The notes: a model not told the origin generated them from the sequence alone. DNA of 14,996 nt from an uncultured Eubacteriales bacterium (GCA_934446485.1 CAKSEM010000012.1:1-14996); one strand, 5' to 3'. Shown: positions 6,203 to 13,554, counted from the first letter of the stretch. A program made the numbers and translations.

Positions 6203-6231
6203 TTGACAAAGCACGGGTTATGTGCTATACT
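6203..6231 (+). promoter_or_regulatory. Promoter of the FAD-dependent dehydrogenase gene
   Basis: TTGACA (6203-6208), a 17-base spacer, and TATACT (6226-6231). The implied start near 6238 gives a leader of about 100 nt containing a terminator-like hairpin. Confidence 0.85.
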
Positions 6232-6258
6232 TTCTAATGTGACCATAACAGATTACAC

Positions 6259-6302
6259 GGCTTTACAGGCGAGAGCGTGAGCTTCTCCCCGTAAAGCCTT
6301 TT
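6259..6302 (+). promoter_or_regulatory. Leader hairpin with T run, possible attenuator
   Basis: GGCTTTAC (6259-6266) pairs with GTAAAGCC (6291-6298), and TTTT follows at once (6299-6302), about 40 bases before the start codon. The loop contains CGTGAGC (6276-6282), which is complementary to GCTCACG (6309-6315) just beyond the T run. A competing or pseudoknot pairing is therefore possible. No known riboswitch class was recognised. Confidence 0.5.
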
Positions 6303-6341
6303 GAATGCGCTCACGATGTGGGCTGTGATGAAAGGTGATTC

Positions 6342-7742
6342 ATGATGAATTATGATGTTGTAATCGTCGGTGCCGGTCCTGCCGGAATATTTACAGCGAT
6401 TGAGATGCTGAAGCGCGGCAGCCGTCAGAAAATACTGATCGTCGAAAAAGGGCAGTCTATTGAACGGCGCCACTGCCCCAAGGACAAGCTGCATAAGTGT
6501 GCTTCCTGCAAGCCGTACTGCCACATCACCACCGGGTTCTCGGGTGCAGGTGCATTCTCTGACGGCAAGCTGTCGCTGAGCCCCGAGGTCGGCGGCGATC
6601 TGCCGAGCCTTATCGGAGAGGACACCGCTCAGGAAACGATAGATTACACGGATAAGATATACCTTGAGTTCGGCGCAGATCCTCACGTTGAGGGACTCGG
6701 CAACACCGAGGAGGTCAAGGATATACGCAAGAGAGCGATACAGGCAGGTCTGCGCCTTGTGGACTGCCCGATACGCCATATGGGGACCGAAAAGGCGCAG
6801 GAAATATATCTCGCGATCGAGCGTCACCTGCTCTCGTCCGGTGTAGATATCATGTTCGGTTGGGAATGCACGGACCTCATTCTTTCCGATGCCGTATGCC
6901 ACGGAGTGCGCATCAGCGACGGTCACCAAACCGAAGAGGTGCACGCAAAGCACACGGTCATCGCAACCGGCAGACGCGGTGCGGAATGGCTCGAGCGCCT
7001 GTGCGGCGAGCACAGCATAGCACATCAGCCCGGAACCGTCGATATCGGCGTGCGCGTTGAGGTGCGCAACGAGATCATAGAACGCGTTAACCGCGTCCTG
7101 TACGAATCAAAGCTGATCGGATATCCGCGTCCGTTCAAAAACAAGGTGCGCACGTTCTGCCAAAACCCCGGCGGATTCGTCTCCCAGGAGAACTACGACA
7201 ACGATCTCGCCGTCGTAAACGGACACTCATACAAGGAGCTCAAGAGCAATAACACCAACCTTGCTATCCTCTGCTCGCATAACTTCAGCTCTCCCTTCAA
7301 TGAGCCGATAGCATATGCACAGAAGGTAGGCGAGCTCACTAATATGCTCGCCTCCGGGCATATTCTCGTCCAGCGCTTCGGCGATATACTTGACGGAAAG
7401 CGCACATGGCCTAAGGAACTGGAACAGTCGAACATCAAGCCGACGCTGCAGGATGCGGTCGCCGGAGACATCACCGCCGCTATGCCTTATCGCGCCATGG
7501 TCAACATAATCAACTTTATTCAGGCTATGGATCACGTTGTGCCCGGATTTGCGTCGATCGAAACACTGCTCTACTCTCCCGAGTTAAAGTTCTACAGCAA
7601 CCGAATAAAGATGGACACCGACTTTAACACGAACGTCGGAGGTCTTCACTGCCTCGGTGACTCGAGCGGTTGGACACGCGGCCTTATGATGGCATCGATC
7701 ATGGGCGTTCTCATGGGACGGAAGCTCTCGCGCGAGGGCTGA
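6342..7742 (+). CDS. NAD(P)/FAD-dependent dehydrogenase (COG2509 type)
   Basis: Predicted cytoplasmic flavoprotein of the uncharacterised FAD-dependent dehydrogenase group COG2509, 466 residues. The substrate is unknown. The N-terminal Rossmann motif is GAGPAG at 10-15, followed by an acidic end of strand two (IVEKG at 33-37). A conserved cysteine cluster, C45, C53, C56 and C60 (HCPKDKLHKCASCKPYC), precedes FSGAGAFSDGKL at 66-77. The second dinucleotide strand ends in VIATGRRG at 206-213. The C-terminal FAD contact is CLGDSSGWTRGLMMA at 437-451. The cysteine arrangement could bind a metal or Fe-S centre or form disulfides; this is inference. AAAGGTG precedes two consecutive ATG codons, and either 6342 or 6345 could start. 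The gene has its own promoter and structured leader. Confidence 0.9.
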   Translation: MMNYDVVIVGAGPAGIFTAIEMLKRGSRQKILIVEKGQSIERRHCPKDKLHKCASCKPYCHITTGFSGAGAFSDGKLSLSPEVGGDLPSLIGEDTAQETIDYTDKIYLEFGADPHVEGLGNTEEVKDIRKRAIQAGLRLVDCPIRHMGTEKAQEIYLAIERHLLSSGVDIMFGWECTDLILSDAVCHGVRISDGHQTEEVHAKHTVIATGRRGAEWLERLCGEHSIAHQPGTVDIGVRVEVRNEIIERVNRVLYESKLIGYPRPFKNKVRTFCQNPGGFVSQENYDNDLAVVNGHSYKELKSNNTNLAILCSHNFSSPFNEPIAYAQKVGELTNMLASGHILVQRFGDILDGKRTWPKELEQSNIKPTLQDAVAGDITAAMPYRAMVNIINFIQAMDHVVPGFASIETLLYSPELKFYSNRIKMDTDFNTNVGGLHCLGDSSGWTRGLMMASIMGVLMGRKLSREG

Positions 7743-7759
7743 CGCGCATATGATTTATC

Positions 7760-7794
7760 AATGAATAATTAATGTGCGATTCCATTCATTTTTT
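7760..7794 (+). terminator. Possible terminator after the FAD-dependent dehydrogenase
   Basis: AATGAAT (7760-7766) pairs with ATTCATT (7784-7790), followed by TTTT. The stem is AT-rich and the loop is 17 nt, so it is a weak candidate. It is well placed, 18 bases after the stop. Confidence 0.4.
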
Positions 7795-7816
7795 CGTTGC
7801 AGTCTATCCATAACCA

Positions 7817-7857
7817 ACACATTTTACAATTCGTTAATCCTCCTGTAGAAAATGTGT
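7817..7857 (+). promoter_or_regulatory. Inverted repeat in the lipoprotein upstream region, possible operator
   Basis: ACACATTTT (7817-7825) and AAAATGTGT (7849-7857) are perfect 9-bp inverted halves 23 bases apart. They overlap a weak candidate promoter (TTTACA 7823-7828, 17 bases, TAGAAA 7846-7851). This layout suits repression, but the promoter match is poor and no regulator is adjacent. Confidence 0.35.
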
Positions 7858-7882
7858 GTTAGAATAATCCCGCAAACAGCAG

Positions 7883-7941
7883 GCGGAACAGTCTTTCCGC
7901 TCCATAATATGCAAACACGTCATGCTTGACGGAGTTTGCAT
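7883..7941 (+). other. Structured leader before the lipoprotein gene
   Basis: Two hairpins lie in the probable 5' untranslated region: GCGGAA (7883-7888) with TTCCGC (7895-7900), and a two-part stem ATGCAAAC/GTTTGCAT enclosing CGTCA-TGCT-TGACG (7909-7941). A palindrome TTGCAGCTGCAA follows at 7941-7952. No T run follows, so these are not terminators. I cannot match them to a known RNA family. Confidence 0.4.
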
Positions 7942-7985
7942 TGCAGCTGCAACTCTTTGCCTTATACGGCGGATCGGAGATTATT

Positions 7986-8567
7986 TTGAAAAAGACACTG
8001 TGCTTTTTTGCGGCCCTGTGCGTAACCGCAGCTACAGTCGCACTTCTTAGCTCATGTAACGGCAATAATGATCCGGAACAGCCTGAACAGTCTGACACGG
8101 TGCGGGTAACCGCGCCCGCAGATTCGACCGCTGCATCGACCGAATCTCCCGATTACAAACCGACACAGGAAATTATAGACACGCTCTATGACAACGTAAC
8201 GCTGAAGGACGGACGCATATACCTCTTCTTCGGTGCACGGGTCACATTGACGGTCGAAAACTTCAATCGACTCATACTTGAAGACCAACTTGGATTCGAG
8301 CCGGGTACGTATACGTTCGTCATGGATGACAAGGTACTCGAAGCTCTGAAGCAGGACGATGCGTACGGCGGAATAGGTTTCGGTCAGGAATGGATCGCGC
8401 ATATCACGGCGTCGATCAAAAATGTAAAGACCGGAGAGGAATCCGAGCCGGAAGAGCTCGTATTCACATTCAACAAATCGGAGGAAGCCGATGCCGCACT
8501 GAACCCGGAGTCAGGCTTTACGACCTCAGACGAAAGTCACCCCGAATCAGCTGACTCGAACGAGTAA
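7986..8567 (+). CDS. Small lipoprotein of unknown function
   Basis: Predicted membrane-anchored lipoprotein of 193 residues. I chose TTG 7986 because GGAG lies six bases upstream and the protein then begins MKKTLCFFAALC, a clean signal peptide. A longer frame from 7926 buries the signal under 20 residues and lacks a binding site. The lipobox is LSSC at 21-24, with Cys24 as the lipidated residue. A low-complexity Asn/Glu/Thr/Ser linker covers about 25-58. A folded region of about 100 residues follows, with alternating strands (GRIYLFFGARVTLTV, TYTFVMDD, EWIAHITASIKNV). An acidic Ser/Glu-rich tail ends the protein. I recognise no family. It lies 243 bases after the FAD dehydrogenase, with its own leader, so it is probably a separate unit. 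Confidence 0.82.
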   Translation: MKKTLCFFAALCVTAATVALLSSCNGNNDPEQPEQSDTVRVTAPADSTAASTESPDYKPTQEIIDTLYDNVTLKDGRIYLFFGARVTLTVENFNRLILEDQLGFEPGTYTFVMDDKVLEALKQDDAYGGIGFGQEWIAHITASIKNVKTGEESEPEELVFTFNKSEEADAALNPESGFTTSDESHPESADSNE

Positions 8568-8616
8568 TTGTTCCGATTAGGTACTCAGCAGTTCGGCAAT
8601 AGCCCGAATACGACGG

Positions 8617-8649
8617 TAGCCGACACTCCTTATCAATGAGTGTCGGCTA
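8617..8649. terminator. Hairpin between convergent genes
   Basis: TAGCCGACACTC (8617-8628) and GAGTGTCGGCTA (8638-8649) form a perfect 12-bp stem with a 9-nt loop. It is followed by TATTGC rightwards and has no T run leftwards. It sits between the convergent lipoprotein and glycoside-hydrolase-like genes and probably adds to the terminator just after it. Confidence 0.6.
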
Positions 8650-8655
8650 TATTGC

Positions 8656-8699
8656 AAATGCCCTCGATGCGGAGTGAACGTCCTCATCGGGGGCATTTT
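8656..8699 (+). terminator. Intrinsic terminator of the lipoprotein gene
   Basis: AAATGCCCTCGATG pairs along its whole length with CATCGGGGGCATTT (one G-T pair), with a 15-nt loop. The T run TTTTATT follows. It ends transcription from the left. The minus-strand version has a poorer tail (CATTTGC) and could partly serve the opposing gene. Confidence 0.75.
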
Positions 8700-8740
8700 A
8701 TTCATCTGTAGCTGAACAGAGTTCTGACCTTGACGGCATT

Positions 8741-9913
8741 TTACCTTCTGTCGATACGGAATAGGTTCATCTGCCCCGGATAGAGGAAAGTAGTATCATC
8801 GTCAGGTTTGGACTCCATGACCTCTTCATGCTTTCCGTTAAAGGTAAGCATAGTAACCGTACACTTTTCCGGGTCGAAAGACATGGGCCATCTGTTGCTC
8901 TCATTGTAAGAGGCGTTCACAACAGCCATGTATTCAGTACCGTTCTCGTCCTCAAAGAATCCTATGATCGAGTCAAGATAGTTTTCCATGTGGATCAGGT
9001 CATGGCAACCCTTTTCAAAGTACGGAACATCCGTATAGTGTCTGCCGAGGCAGTACGTCCTCTTGTGTCTCAGCTTCAGCATTAATTCACCGAAATGATC
9101 ATTGAATGTCTTCTGTGCACGAAGCATCATGTAATAATGATCGGTAAGATTATGGTACTGGTCGATCGGCGAGCCGTGATAGTTGATGGAAATATCGCGG
9201 TCATAGTATCTGAACCACATGATACCGCGGCATCCGCATGCTGCAGAAACATTGATCTGCCAGTTGATCATATATTCGGTCGGGATCTGGTATGCATAGT
9301 GAGCAGTACAGATAGGCGTGACCCACGGCTCTATCCCGTTGTGTTCTGCCGCTTCGACCGTCGGAATCACATCGCTGAAGAAGAAATCTATTGCATCATA
9401 GTTGATCGTCTGTGTGTAAGCATCAAAGCATATGTGCTTTGCACCGGTGGAAGCGATATGCTGCATAAGATTATCCATGCTCCCGTACTGATGAACATTG
9501 TCAATAGCATGGGTGCTTCCCTGAAGATTCAGATACGGCTCAAGCTCCGGCGCTATCTCCTTCTGTATCCGGAGATATTCAATGGCCTTGTCTATCTCTT
9601 CTCTTGTAGACGGCTCATCCTTTACAAAAAAGCCCGCAAGGGCAGGATGTCCCTTCAGCACGTTATACACCGATTTGAAGTTCTCCCTGTAGTTTCCGTC
9701 CTCAAGATTGAAAACATATGCAATCAACTTCATATTATAAGATGCTGCTCTGTCGAGAAACGGAATAATCGAAGCTGGATCATCCTTTCCGAATACAATT
9801 TTCGGAGAGAATGTGCACGTCAGCCCGCAATTGTGCCAAATGTCTACCTCTTGGGGAGGGAAAGCATCTGCAGGATGATAAAACCATGTGCCTATGGGGA
9901 ATTTTTGTGCCAT
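8741..9913 (-). CDS. Glycoside-hydrolase-like TIM-barrel protein
   Basis: Predicted cytoplasmic carbohydrate-active protein of 390 residues with no signal peptide. The sequence has the rhythm of a (beta/alpha)8 barrel: GTWFYHP at the start, LIAYVFNL at 63-70, GFFVKDEPS at 94-102, ICFDAYTQ at 161-168, PWVTPICTAHY at 196-206, and GIMWFRYYDRD at 230-240. Glu100 in KDEP is the likeliest acid/base, by analogy with clan A hydrolases. A C-terminal beta domain (about 315-390, GFFEDENGTEYMAVVNAS to GQMNLFRI) resembles the accessory domain of such enzymes. I cannot name the GH family or substrate. I chose ATG 9913 because GAGGTG lies 7-8 bases upstream; the GTG at 9922 overlaps that site. By eye its base composition is less GC-rich than its neighbours, which may point to transfer. 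Confidence 0.75.
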   Translation of the reverse strand: MAQKFPIGTWFYHPADAFPPQEVDIWHNCGLTCTFSPKIVFGKDDPASIIPFLDRAASYNMKLIAYVFNLEDGNYRENFKSVYNVLKGHPALAGFFVKDEPSTREEIDKAIEYLRIQKEIAPELEPYLNLQGSTHAIDNVHQYGSMDNLMQHIASTGAKHICFDAYTQTINYDAIDFFFSDVIPTVEAAEHNGIEPWVTPICTAHYAYQIPTEYMINWQINVSAACGCRGIMWFRYYDRDISINYHGSPIDQYHNLTDHYYMMLRAQKTFNDHFGELMLKLRHKRTYCLGRHYTDVPYFEKGCHDLIHMENYLDSIIGFFEDENGTEYMAVVNASYNESNRWPMSFDPEKCTVTMLTFNGKHEEVMESKPDDDTTFLYPGQMNLFRIDRR

Positions 9914-9942
9914 ATTCTTCACCTCGCAATAAATGTCAACAC

Positions 9943-9971
9943 ATTATAGCACATATTCAGCGGCATATCAA
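9943..9971 (-). promoter_or_regulatory. Promoter of the glycoside-hydrolase-like gene
   Basis: On the minus strand TTGATA (complement of 9966-9971), 17 bases, then a perfect TATAAT (complement of 9943-9948). The leader to ATG 9913 is about 25 nt, so there is little room for leader control. Confidence 0.8.
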
Positions 9972-10000
9972 CATAATTTAAAAAGTATTTTCATCGAAAC

Positions 10001-10025
10001 GCAGAGATTCTCTCTGATTCTCTGC
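10001..10025 (-). terminator. Possible terminator of the nitroreductase/beta-helix operon
   Basis: GCAGAGA (10001-10007) pairs with TCTCTGC (10019-10025) around an 11-nt loop. On the minus strand the tail is GTTTCGATG, a weak T run. It lies about 30 bases beyond the stop at 10058 and before the next promoter, a sensible place for a terminator. Confidence 0.45.
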
Positions 10026-10057
10026 AACACCCGATGCCCTTATTCAAATCGAACAGG

Positions 10058-11008
10058 TCATTTCTTTGCTTCATTCTTCGGTAAACTGCCGTCCGGCAGC
10101 CGTCCGAGCCGTTCGTAAAGTCGGCGACGTCTTCGGCTTTTTACTGCAAGCGGTACAGCAATACACGCCGCAACTACCGCAAACGCAGACAACAAGACTA
10201 TGTAATCCGCAACCACAGGCATACTGTCGCCGAAAATTATACTTCGTCTGCCCTCTGTCGCCTGCGGTACGGTCTTGATCGCTCTCTCTCCGGAATATTC
10301 ATCCGCCGAAGACATCGCATCCGCACCGTCGCCCACCGTAATATCCATATTCGACAGCTTTATCTGCCCGTCGGAAGCAAGCGCCGATGCCTTATCGGCA
10401 ACCGCAAGCTCAGCGCGGTCAATATCGATCAGGTGAGAGGCGTATATCGTTGCATCGGAGGTTATGCTCCCGCCGGTCATGCGTACCGTGCGCCCGTCTA
10501 TCGCAAGTTCACCCGATGAATGCAGCACTACTTCGGCACCGACGAACGAAAGCTCCGCCGCATCCGAACGTATGGCGCATATACCTCCGGTCAGTGTGTA
10601 CTTTCCTGACATAAAGCGCAGCTTGTGGTTGTCAGACGTGCTGAATGAGTATACTGCCGCTTCGGATGCCTCAACGGTAAGTGTGCCGTCGCCTTCAAAA
10701 AGTATGCTGCCTGGTGCTCCGATTCCGTACTTGCCGGCGCGAATGTGTGAATCCCCCTTCAGAACGACTCTCGCGCCCGCAGGGATCTTCAAGCCGAAAT
10801 CATCATCAGTATCTATTGTAAGCGAATCAAGCGTAAGAGTGGAGTTCGGATTGTCCCACGTATATCCGTCACCACGAACGTTCTGCCGCACATTCACCAG
10901 ATTCACTCCCGTACCGATCAACTCGGCATATACCGGAGTAAGCATCAGTACTGCCAGCAGAACTGCTGCCGTTGCCGCTGCAAAACGGCGGATCCTATAG
11001 TGATTCAT
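10058..11008 (-). CDS. Secreted, membrane-anchored beta-helix-like protein of unknown function
   Basis: Exported protein of 316 residues. A signal peptide covers 1-28 (MNHYRIRRFAAA then a hydrophobic core, VYA before Glu29). The exposed region (about 35-245) consists of short strand-turn units rich in Gly, Asp and Ser: DNPNSTLTLDSLTID, GDSHIRAGKYGI, GSILFEGDGTLTV, LRFMSGKYTLTGG, VRMTGGSITSD. This pattern is typical of a right-handed parallel beta-helix of the kind often annotated as a carbohydrate-binding domain. A hydrophobic segment at 267-289 and the basic stretch KSRRRRR anchor the C-terminus with a short cytoplasmic tail. ATG 11008 is preceded by AAAGGAG and lies two bases after the previous gene's stop, so translation is probably coupled. 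No catalytic motif was seen. Confidence 0.8.
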   Translation of the reverse strand: MNHYRIRRFAAATAAVLLAVLMLTPVYAELIGTGVNLVNVRQNVRGDGYTWDNPNSTLTLDSLTIDTDDDFGLKIPAGARVVLKGDSHIRAGKYGIGAPGSILFEGDGTLTVEASEAAVYSFSTSDNHKLRFMSGKYTLTGGICAIRSDAAELSFVGAEVVLHSSGELAIDGRTVRMTGGSITSDATIYASHLIDIDRAELAVADKASALASDGQIKLSNMDITVGDGADAMSSADEYSGERAIKTVPQATEGRRSIIFGDSMPVVADYIVLLSAFAVVAACIAVPLAVKSRRRRRLYERLGRLPDGSLPKNEAKK

Positions 11009-11010
11009 AT

Positions 11011-11505
11011 TCAACCCTTCTCCTTTACATCTGTGCCGGATCTGCCGCTGCACGATCGGCATCGCCTCATCGTGATCCCTCTCCTCATTGCGACGGGAAG
11101 ACAGAATACCGCACTCTCAGCCGCACCGAGCGCTACTATATACGGTGTAAGCGACACCTCACCGCCGGAAACGAGATACGAATAGAATACTCCGACCGCC
11201 GTAAAAGCCACAGCTGCAGCCCACGGCGCAGCAACAGCCGCCGCATACGCTGCCGCGGTGTGCTGCAAGGCCAGTGCAAACATCGCCGCCTGTATGAGTG
11301 ACAGCAAAAATATTACGCCGCATACTACGACAGACACCACAACATACACACTGAAGCTCTCAGCTGCAACTGCATATGCCGGATCTGCCGCAGATGCCAC
11401 CGAGTGTCCAAACAGAGCGCAGTCGAGCGGTATCGCCGCAATGCCGACCGCCCCTACGGCAATTTCCGCCGCAAGACGGGCACGTTCACTCCTGCACCCG
11501 CTCAT
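11011..11505 (-). CDS. Four-helix integral membrane protein of unknown function
   Basis: Small membrane protein of 164 residues, very rich in Ala and Val. Four hydrophobic segments are visible at about 12-33, 52-80, 85-112 and 120-139. The C-terminal tail is short and basic, with several Cys (RRCRSCSGR). Its ATG overlaps the nitroreductase stop in an ATGA arrangement (11502-11505) and its stop is two bases before the next start, so the three genes form one translationally coupled unit. I recognise no family; its high GC and simple composition could also mask a distant relationship. Confidence 0.72.
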   Translation of the reverse strand: MSGCRSERARLAAEIAVGAVGIAAIPLDCALFGHSVASAADPAYAVAAESFSVYVVVSVVVCGVIFLLSLIQAAMFALALQHTAAAYAAAVAAPWAAAVAFTAVGVFYSYLVSGGEVSLTPYIVALGAAESAVFCLPVAMRRGITMRRCRSCSGRSGTDVKEKG

Positions 11506-12089
11506 TTTATGAGAACTTCCTCAAGTGATCTCTTCGGCACAAAGTGTAAGTCCGCATCATCACGGAAGTACCTCGTGCTGCCGTCTGACGGCAGGCTGCA
11601 TATTATCGGAGCCTCAGCCGGTGTGCCGAGCGCTATTACGAGAAGAGGCTCGACCGTACGCGGCAGAAGCAGAAGCTCAGCTACGGCATCGTGCTCAAAA
11701 GAGCCTATCATGCACGTGCCGAACCCGCGCTCACGGGCTGCGAGATTCACGGTCTGTGCAGCGATACCCGCATCCATCGTTGAGTATTCCGACCGCTCAC
11801 AAACAGACAGGTCATGGCAGATCACAATATACCCGCTCGGAGCCATCCCATCCGGAGGCAGCTGCTTATCTTTCAAATAACCTGCCCACCGTGTGAGCGG
11901 CAATATGCGTGCGGCTTCATCCCCCTCAACGATCCTGTACTTCAACGGCTGAAGATTTGCCGCCGACGGGGTGAGACGCGCACAGTCCACAAGATAGCGG
12001 AGAGTATCGGAATCTATCGGGCGAGAAGGATCAAACGCTCTGATCGAGCGTGCTGCGTGTGTCAGGCTGAATACATCAGGATATGTCAT
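11502..12089 (-). CDS. Nitroreductase family FMN oxidoreductase
   Basis: FMN-dependent NAD(P)H oxidoreductase fold, 195 residues, cytoplasmic; the natural substrate is unknown. FMN-binding signs are RSIRAF at 14-19, the PSAANLQP loop at 41-48, and the helix DAGIAAQTVNLAARERGFGTCMIGSF at 106-131. The family's late strand is LLVIALGTP at 149-157. I chose ATG 12089 because AAAGGTGA sits seven bases upstream. The longer frame up to 12209 would run through the promoter region and into the peptidase T stop. It is the first gene of a coupled operon with a membrane protein and a secreted beta-helix protein, an uncommon partnership. Confidence 0.9.
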   Translation of the reverse strand: MTYPDVFSLTHAARSIRAFDPSRPIDSDTLRYLVDCARLTPSAANLQPLKYRIVEGDEAARILPLTRWAGYLKDKQLPPDGMAPSGYIVICHDLSVCERSEYSTMDAGIAAQTVNLAARERGFGTCMIGSFEHDAVAELLLLPRTVEPLLVIALGTPAEAPIICSLPSDGSTRYFRDDADLHFVPKRSLEEVLIK

Positions 12090-12122
12090 ACAATAATCAC
12101 CTTTCATTTGTGTGCTGACTAC

Positions 12123-12152
12123 AGTATACCCTGCAGTGCGGCACGGATTCAA
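12123..12152 (-). promoter_or_regulatory. Likely promoter of the nitroreductase operon
   Basis: On the minus strand TTGAAT (complement of 12147-12152), 18 bases, then TATACT (complement of 12123-12128). It lies in the 73-base gap after peptidase T. The -35 is imperfect and read-through from pepT is also possible, as no clear terminator separates them. Confidence 0.55.
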
Positions 12153-12162
12153 GCGGAATCTG

Positions 12163-13404
12163 TTAATTCTCCGATTCCGGCAGCTTATAGGTAGTATAGG
12201 CGCGGACAATACCTAGTATTATCTCAACCGCGGTATCCATTCCCTCAACCGTTATGTGCTCAAAAGGTCCGTGGAAAGCGTATCCGCCTGTACCGAGGTT
12301 GGGGCACGGAAGTCCCATAAACGACAGACGCGCACCGTCCGTACCTCCGCGGATCGCGCGGACATTAGGCTCAAGCCCCGCCGCGCGGATCGCATCTGCG
12401 GCGAGATCGACGGTATACATGTGCTTTTCTATCACCTCTCGCATATTGCGATACTGCTCCCACAGCGTCAGCTTCACGCGGCCGTCTCCGTACCGTTCGC
12501 ACATGGTCTTTTCTATATGGCGAAGCGTTCTGAGCCGCGCTTCCATCCCATGTGCGTCGTGGTCACGGATAATATAGTCAAGAGATGCGCGCTCAACACA
12601 GCCGGACATGTCTGTCAGATGGTAGTACCCCTCATATCCCTCGGTGTGTGACGGTGTCTCGCATCCGGGAAGGAGTGATACTATCTCGCACGCGACGAGA
12701 GCCGCGTTTATCATCTTGTCCTTTGCATCTCCCGGATGTATTCCAACGCCCTGAATATCAAAGTGGGCTCCGTATGCGTTGGTGTTCTCATATTCAAGTT
12801 CGCCCTCGGCACTGCCGTCCACCGTGTACGCAACAGCGGCTCCGAACAACGCAACATCAAAGTGATCCGCACCTTCGCCGATCTCCTCATCCGGAGTGAA
12901 GCATATAGCGATCCTGCCGTGCGGTGCACCATCGGATATCAGCCGTTCCGCAGCCGTAACGATCTCGGCAATGCCCGCCTTGTCATCGGCACCGAGCAGC
13001 GTTACTCCGCGCGTCGTAACAAGAGTGCGTCCGCAAAGCTCTGTCAGGTGCGGCATTGACTGCGGGTCAAGCACGAGTCCGCTCTCACCGAGCGGGACCG
13101 CTCTGCCGTCGTAGTTTTCGATTATTTGGCATCTGACTTTCTCTCCCGAAAAGTCAGGCGAGGTATCCATATGTGCGATAAATCCTACGCACGGCACATT
13201 CTCCATCCCGGGCGTTGCCGGAATCGATCCCATAACGTATGCGTTTTCATCAACTGCGGCATCGGATATGCCGATTGCGTGAAGCTCGTCACAGAGCACT
13301 GCCGCTAACTCGCGCTGAGTCTCGGTCGAGGGCGTCGTCCCACTCCCGTCATCGCTCGTCGTATTGTATCCGATGTATCTCAAAAATCTGTCTATTGCCT
13401 TCAT
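12163..13404 (-). CDS. pepT: Peptidase T (tripeptide aminopeptidase, M20B)
   Basis: Cytoplasmic dizinc aminopeptidase that removes the N-terminal residue from tripeptides. Length is 413, close to the 408 of the enteric enzyme. All metal and catalytic positions are present and in register: His78 and Asp80 in IAHMDTSPD, Asp140 in GADDKAG, Glu173 and Glu174 in TPDEEIGEGAD, Asp196 in TVDG, and His378 in AFHGPFE. The GGTDGARLSFMGLPCPNLGTGG segment is also diagnostic. ATG 13404 has GGAG six bases upstream. A small hairpin, CCGCCG-AAA-CGGCGG (13421-13435), lies just before the binding site and could affect initiation. Role: peptide nutrient use. Confidence 0.97.
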   Translation of the reverse strand: MKAIDRFLRYIGYNTTSDDGSGTTPSTETQRELAAVLCDELHAIGISDAAVDENAYVMGSIPATPGMENVPCVGFIAHMDTSPDFSGEKVRCQIIENYDGRAVPLGESGLVLDPQSMPHLTELCGRTLVTTRGVTLLGADDKAGIAEIVTAAERLISDGAPHGRIAICFTPDEEIGEGADHFDVALFGAAVAYTVDGSAEGELEYENTNAYGAHFDIQGVGIHPGDAKDKMINAALVACEIVSLLPGCETPSHTEGYEGYYHLTDMSGCVERASLDYIIRDHDAHGMEARLRTLRHIEKTMCERYGDGRVKLTLWEQYRNMREVIEKHMYTVDLAADAIRAAGLEPNVRAIRGGTDGARLSFMGLPCPNLGTGGYAFHGPFEHITVEGMDTAVEIILGIVRAYTTYKLPESEN

Positions 13405-13470
13405 GATGATCTCCGTTTCTCCGCCGAAACGGCGGCATAAGTAGTTGTGGCTTTACTCCCGCATGCTCCG

Positions 13471-13493
13471 AATAAAAGCACCGAGCTCGGTCT
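13471..13493 (-). terminator. Possible terminator after the GHL10 lipoprotein gene
   Basis: The palindrome ACCGAGCTCGGT (13480-13491) can fold as a short stem, extended by AG/CT with a bulge. On the minus strand TTTTATT follows. It lies between the GHL10 stop and pepT. The stem is short, so confidence is modest. Confidence 0.4.
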
Positions 13494-13554
13494 CACGCAG
13501 GAAAAATCATGCGTAAAGTCTATTTGGTTCGAACTGTCCTCATATCTCGAAATA

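Noticed and set aside
6234..7025. Minus-strand frame of 263 codons opposite the FAD dehydrogenase
   Set aside because: It is antisense to an enzyme with clear FAD motifs and has no family signature.
9095..9949. Plus-strand frame of 284 codons opposite the glycoside-hydrolase-like gene
   Set aside because: The minus strand has a promoter, a ribosome binding site and a coherent barrel pattern. The plus frame has none, and its Cys/Arg/Ile-rich sequence looks like a shadow.
12090..12209. Upstream extension of the nitroreductase
   Set aside because: It would run through a probable promoter and into the end of pepT, while ATG 12089 has a good ribosome binding site.
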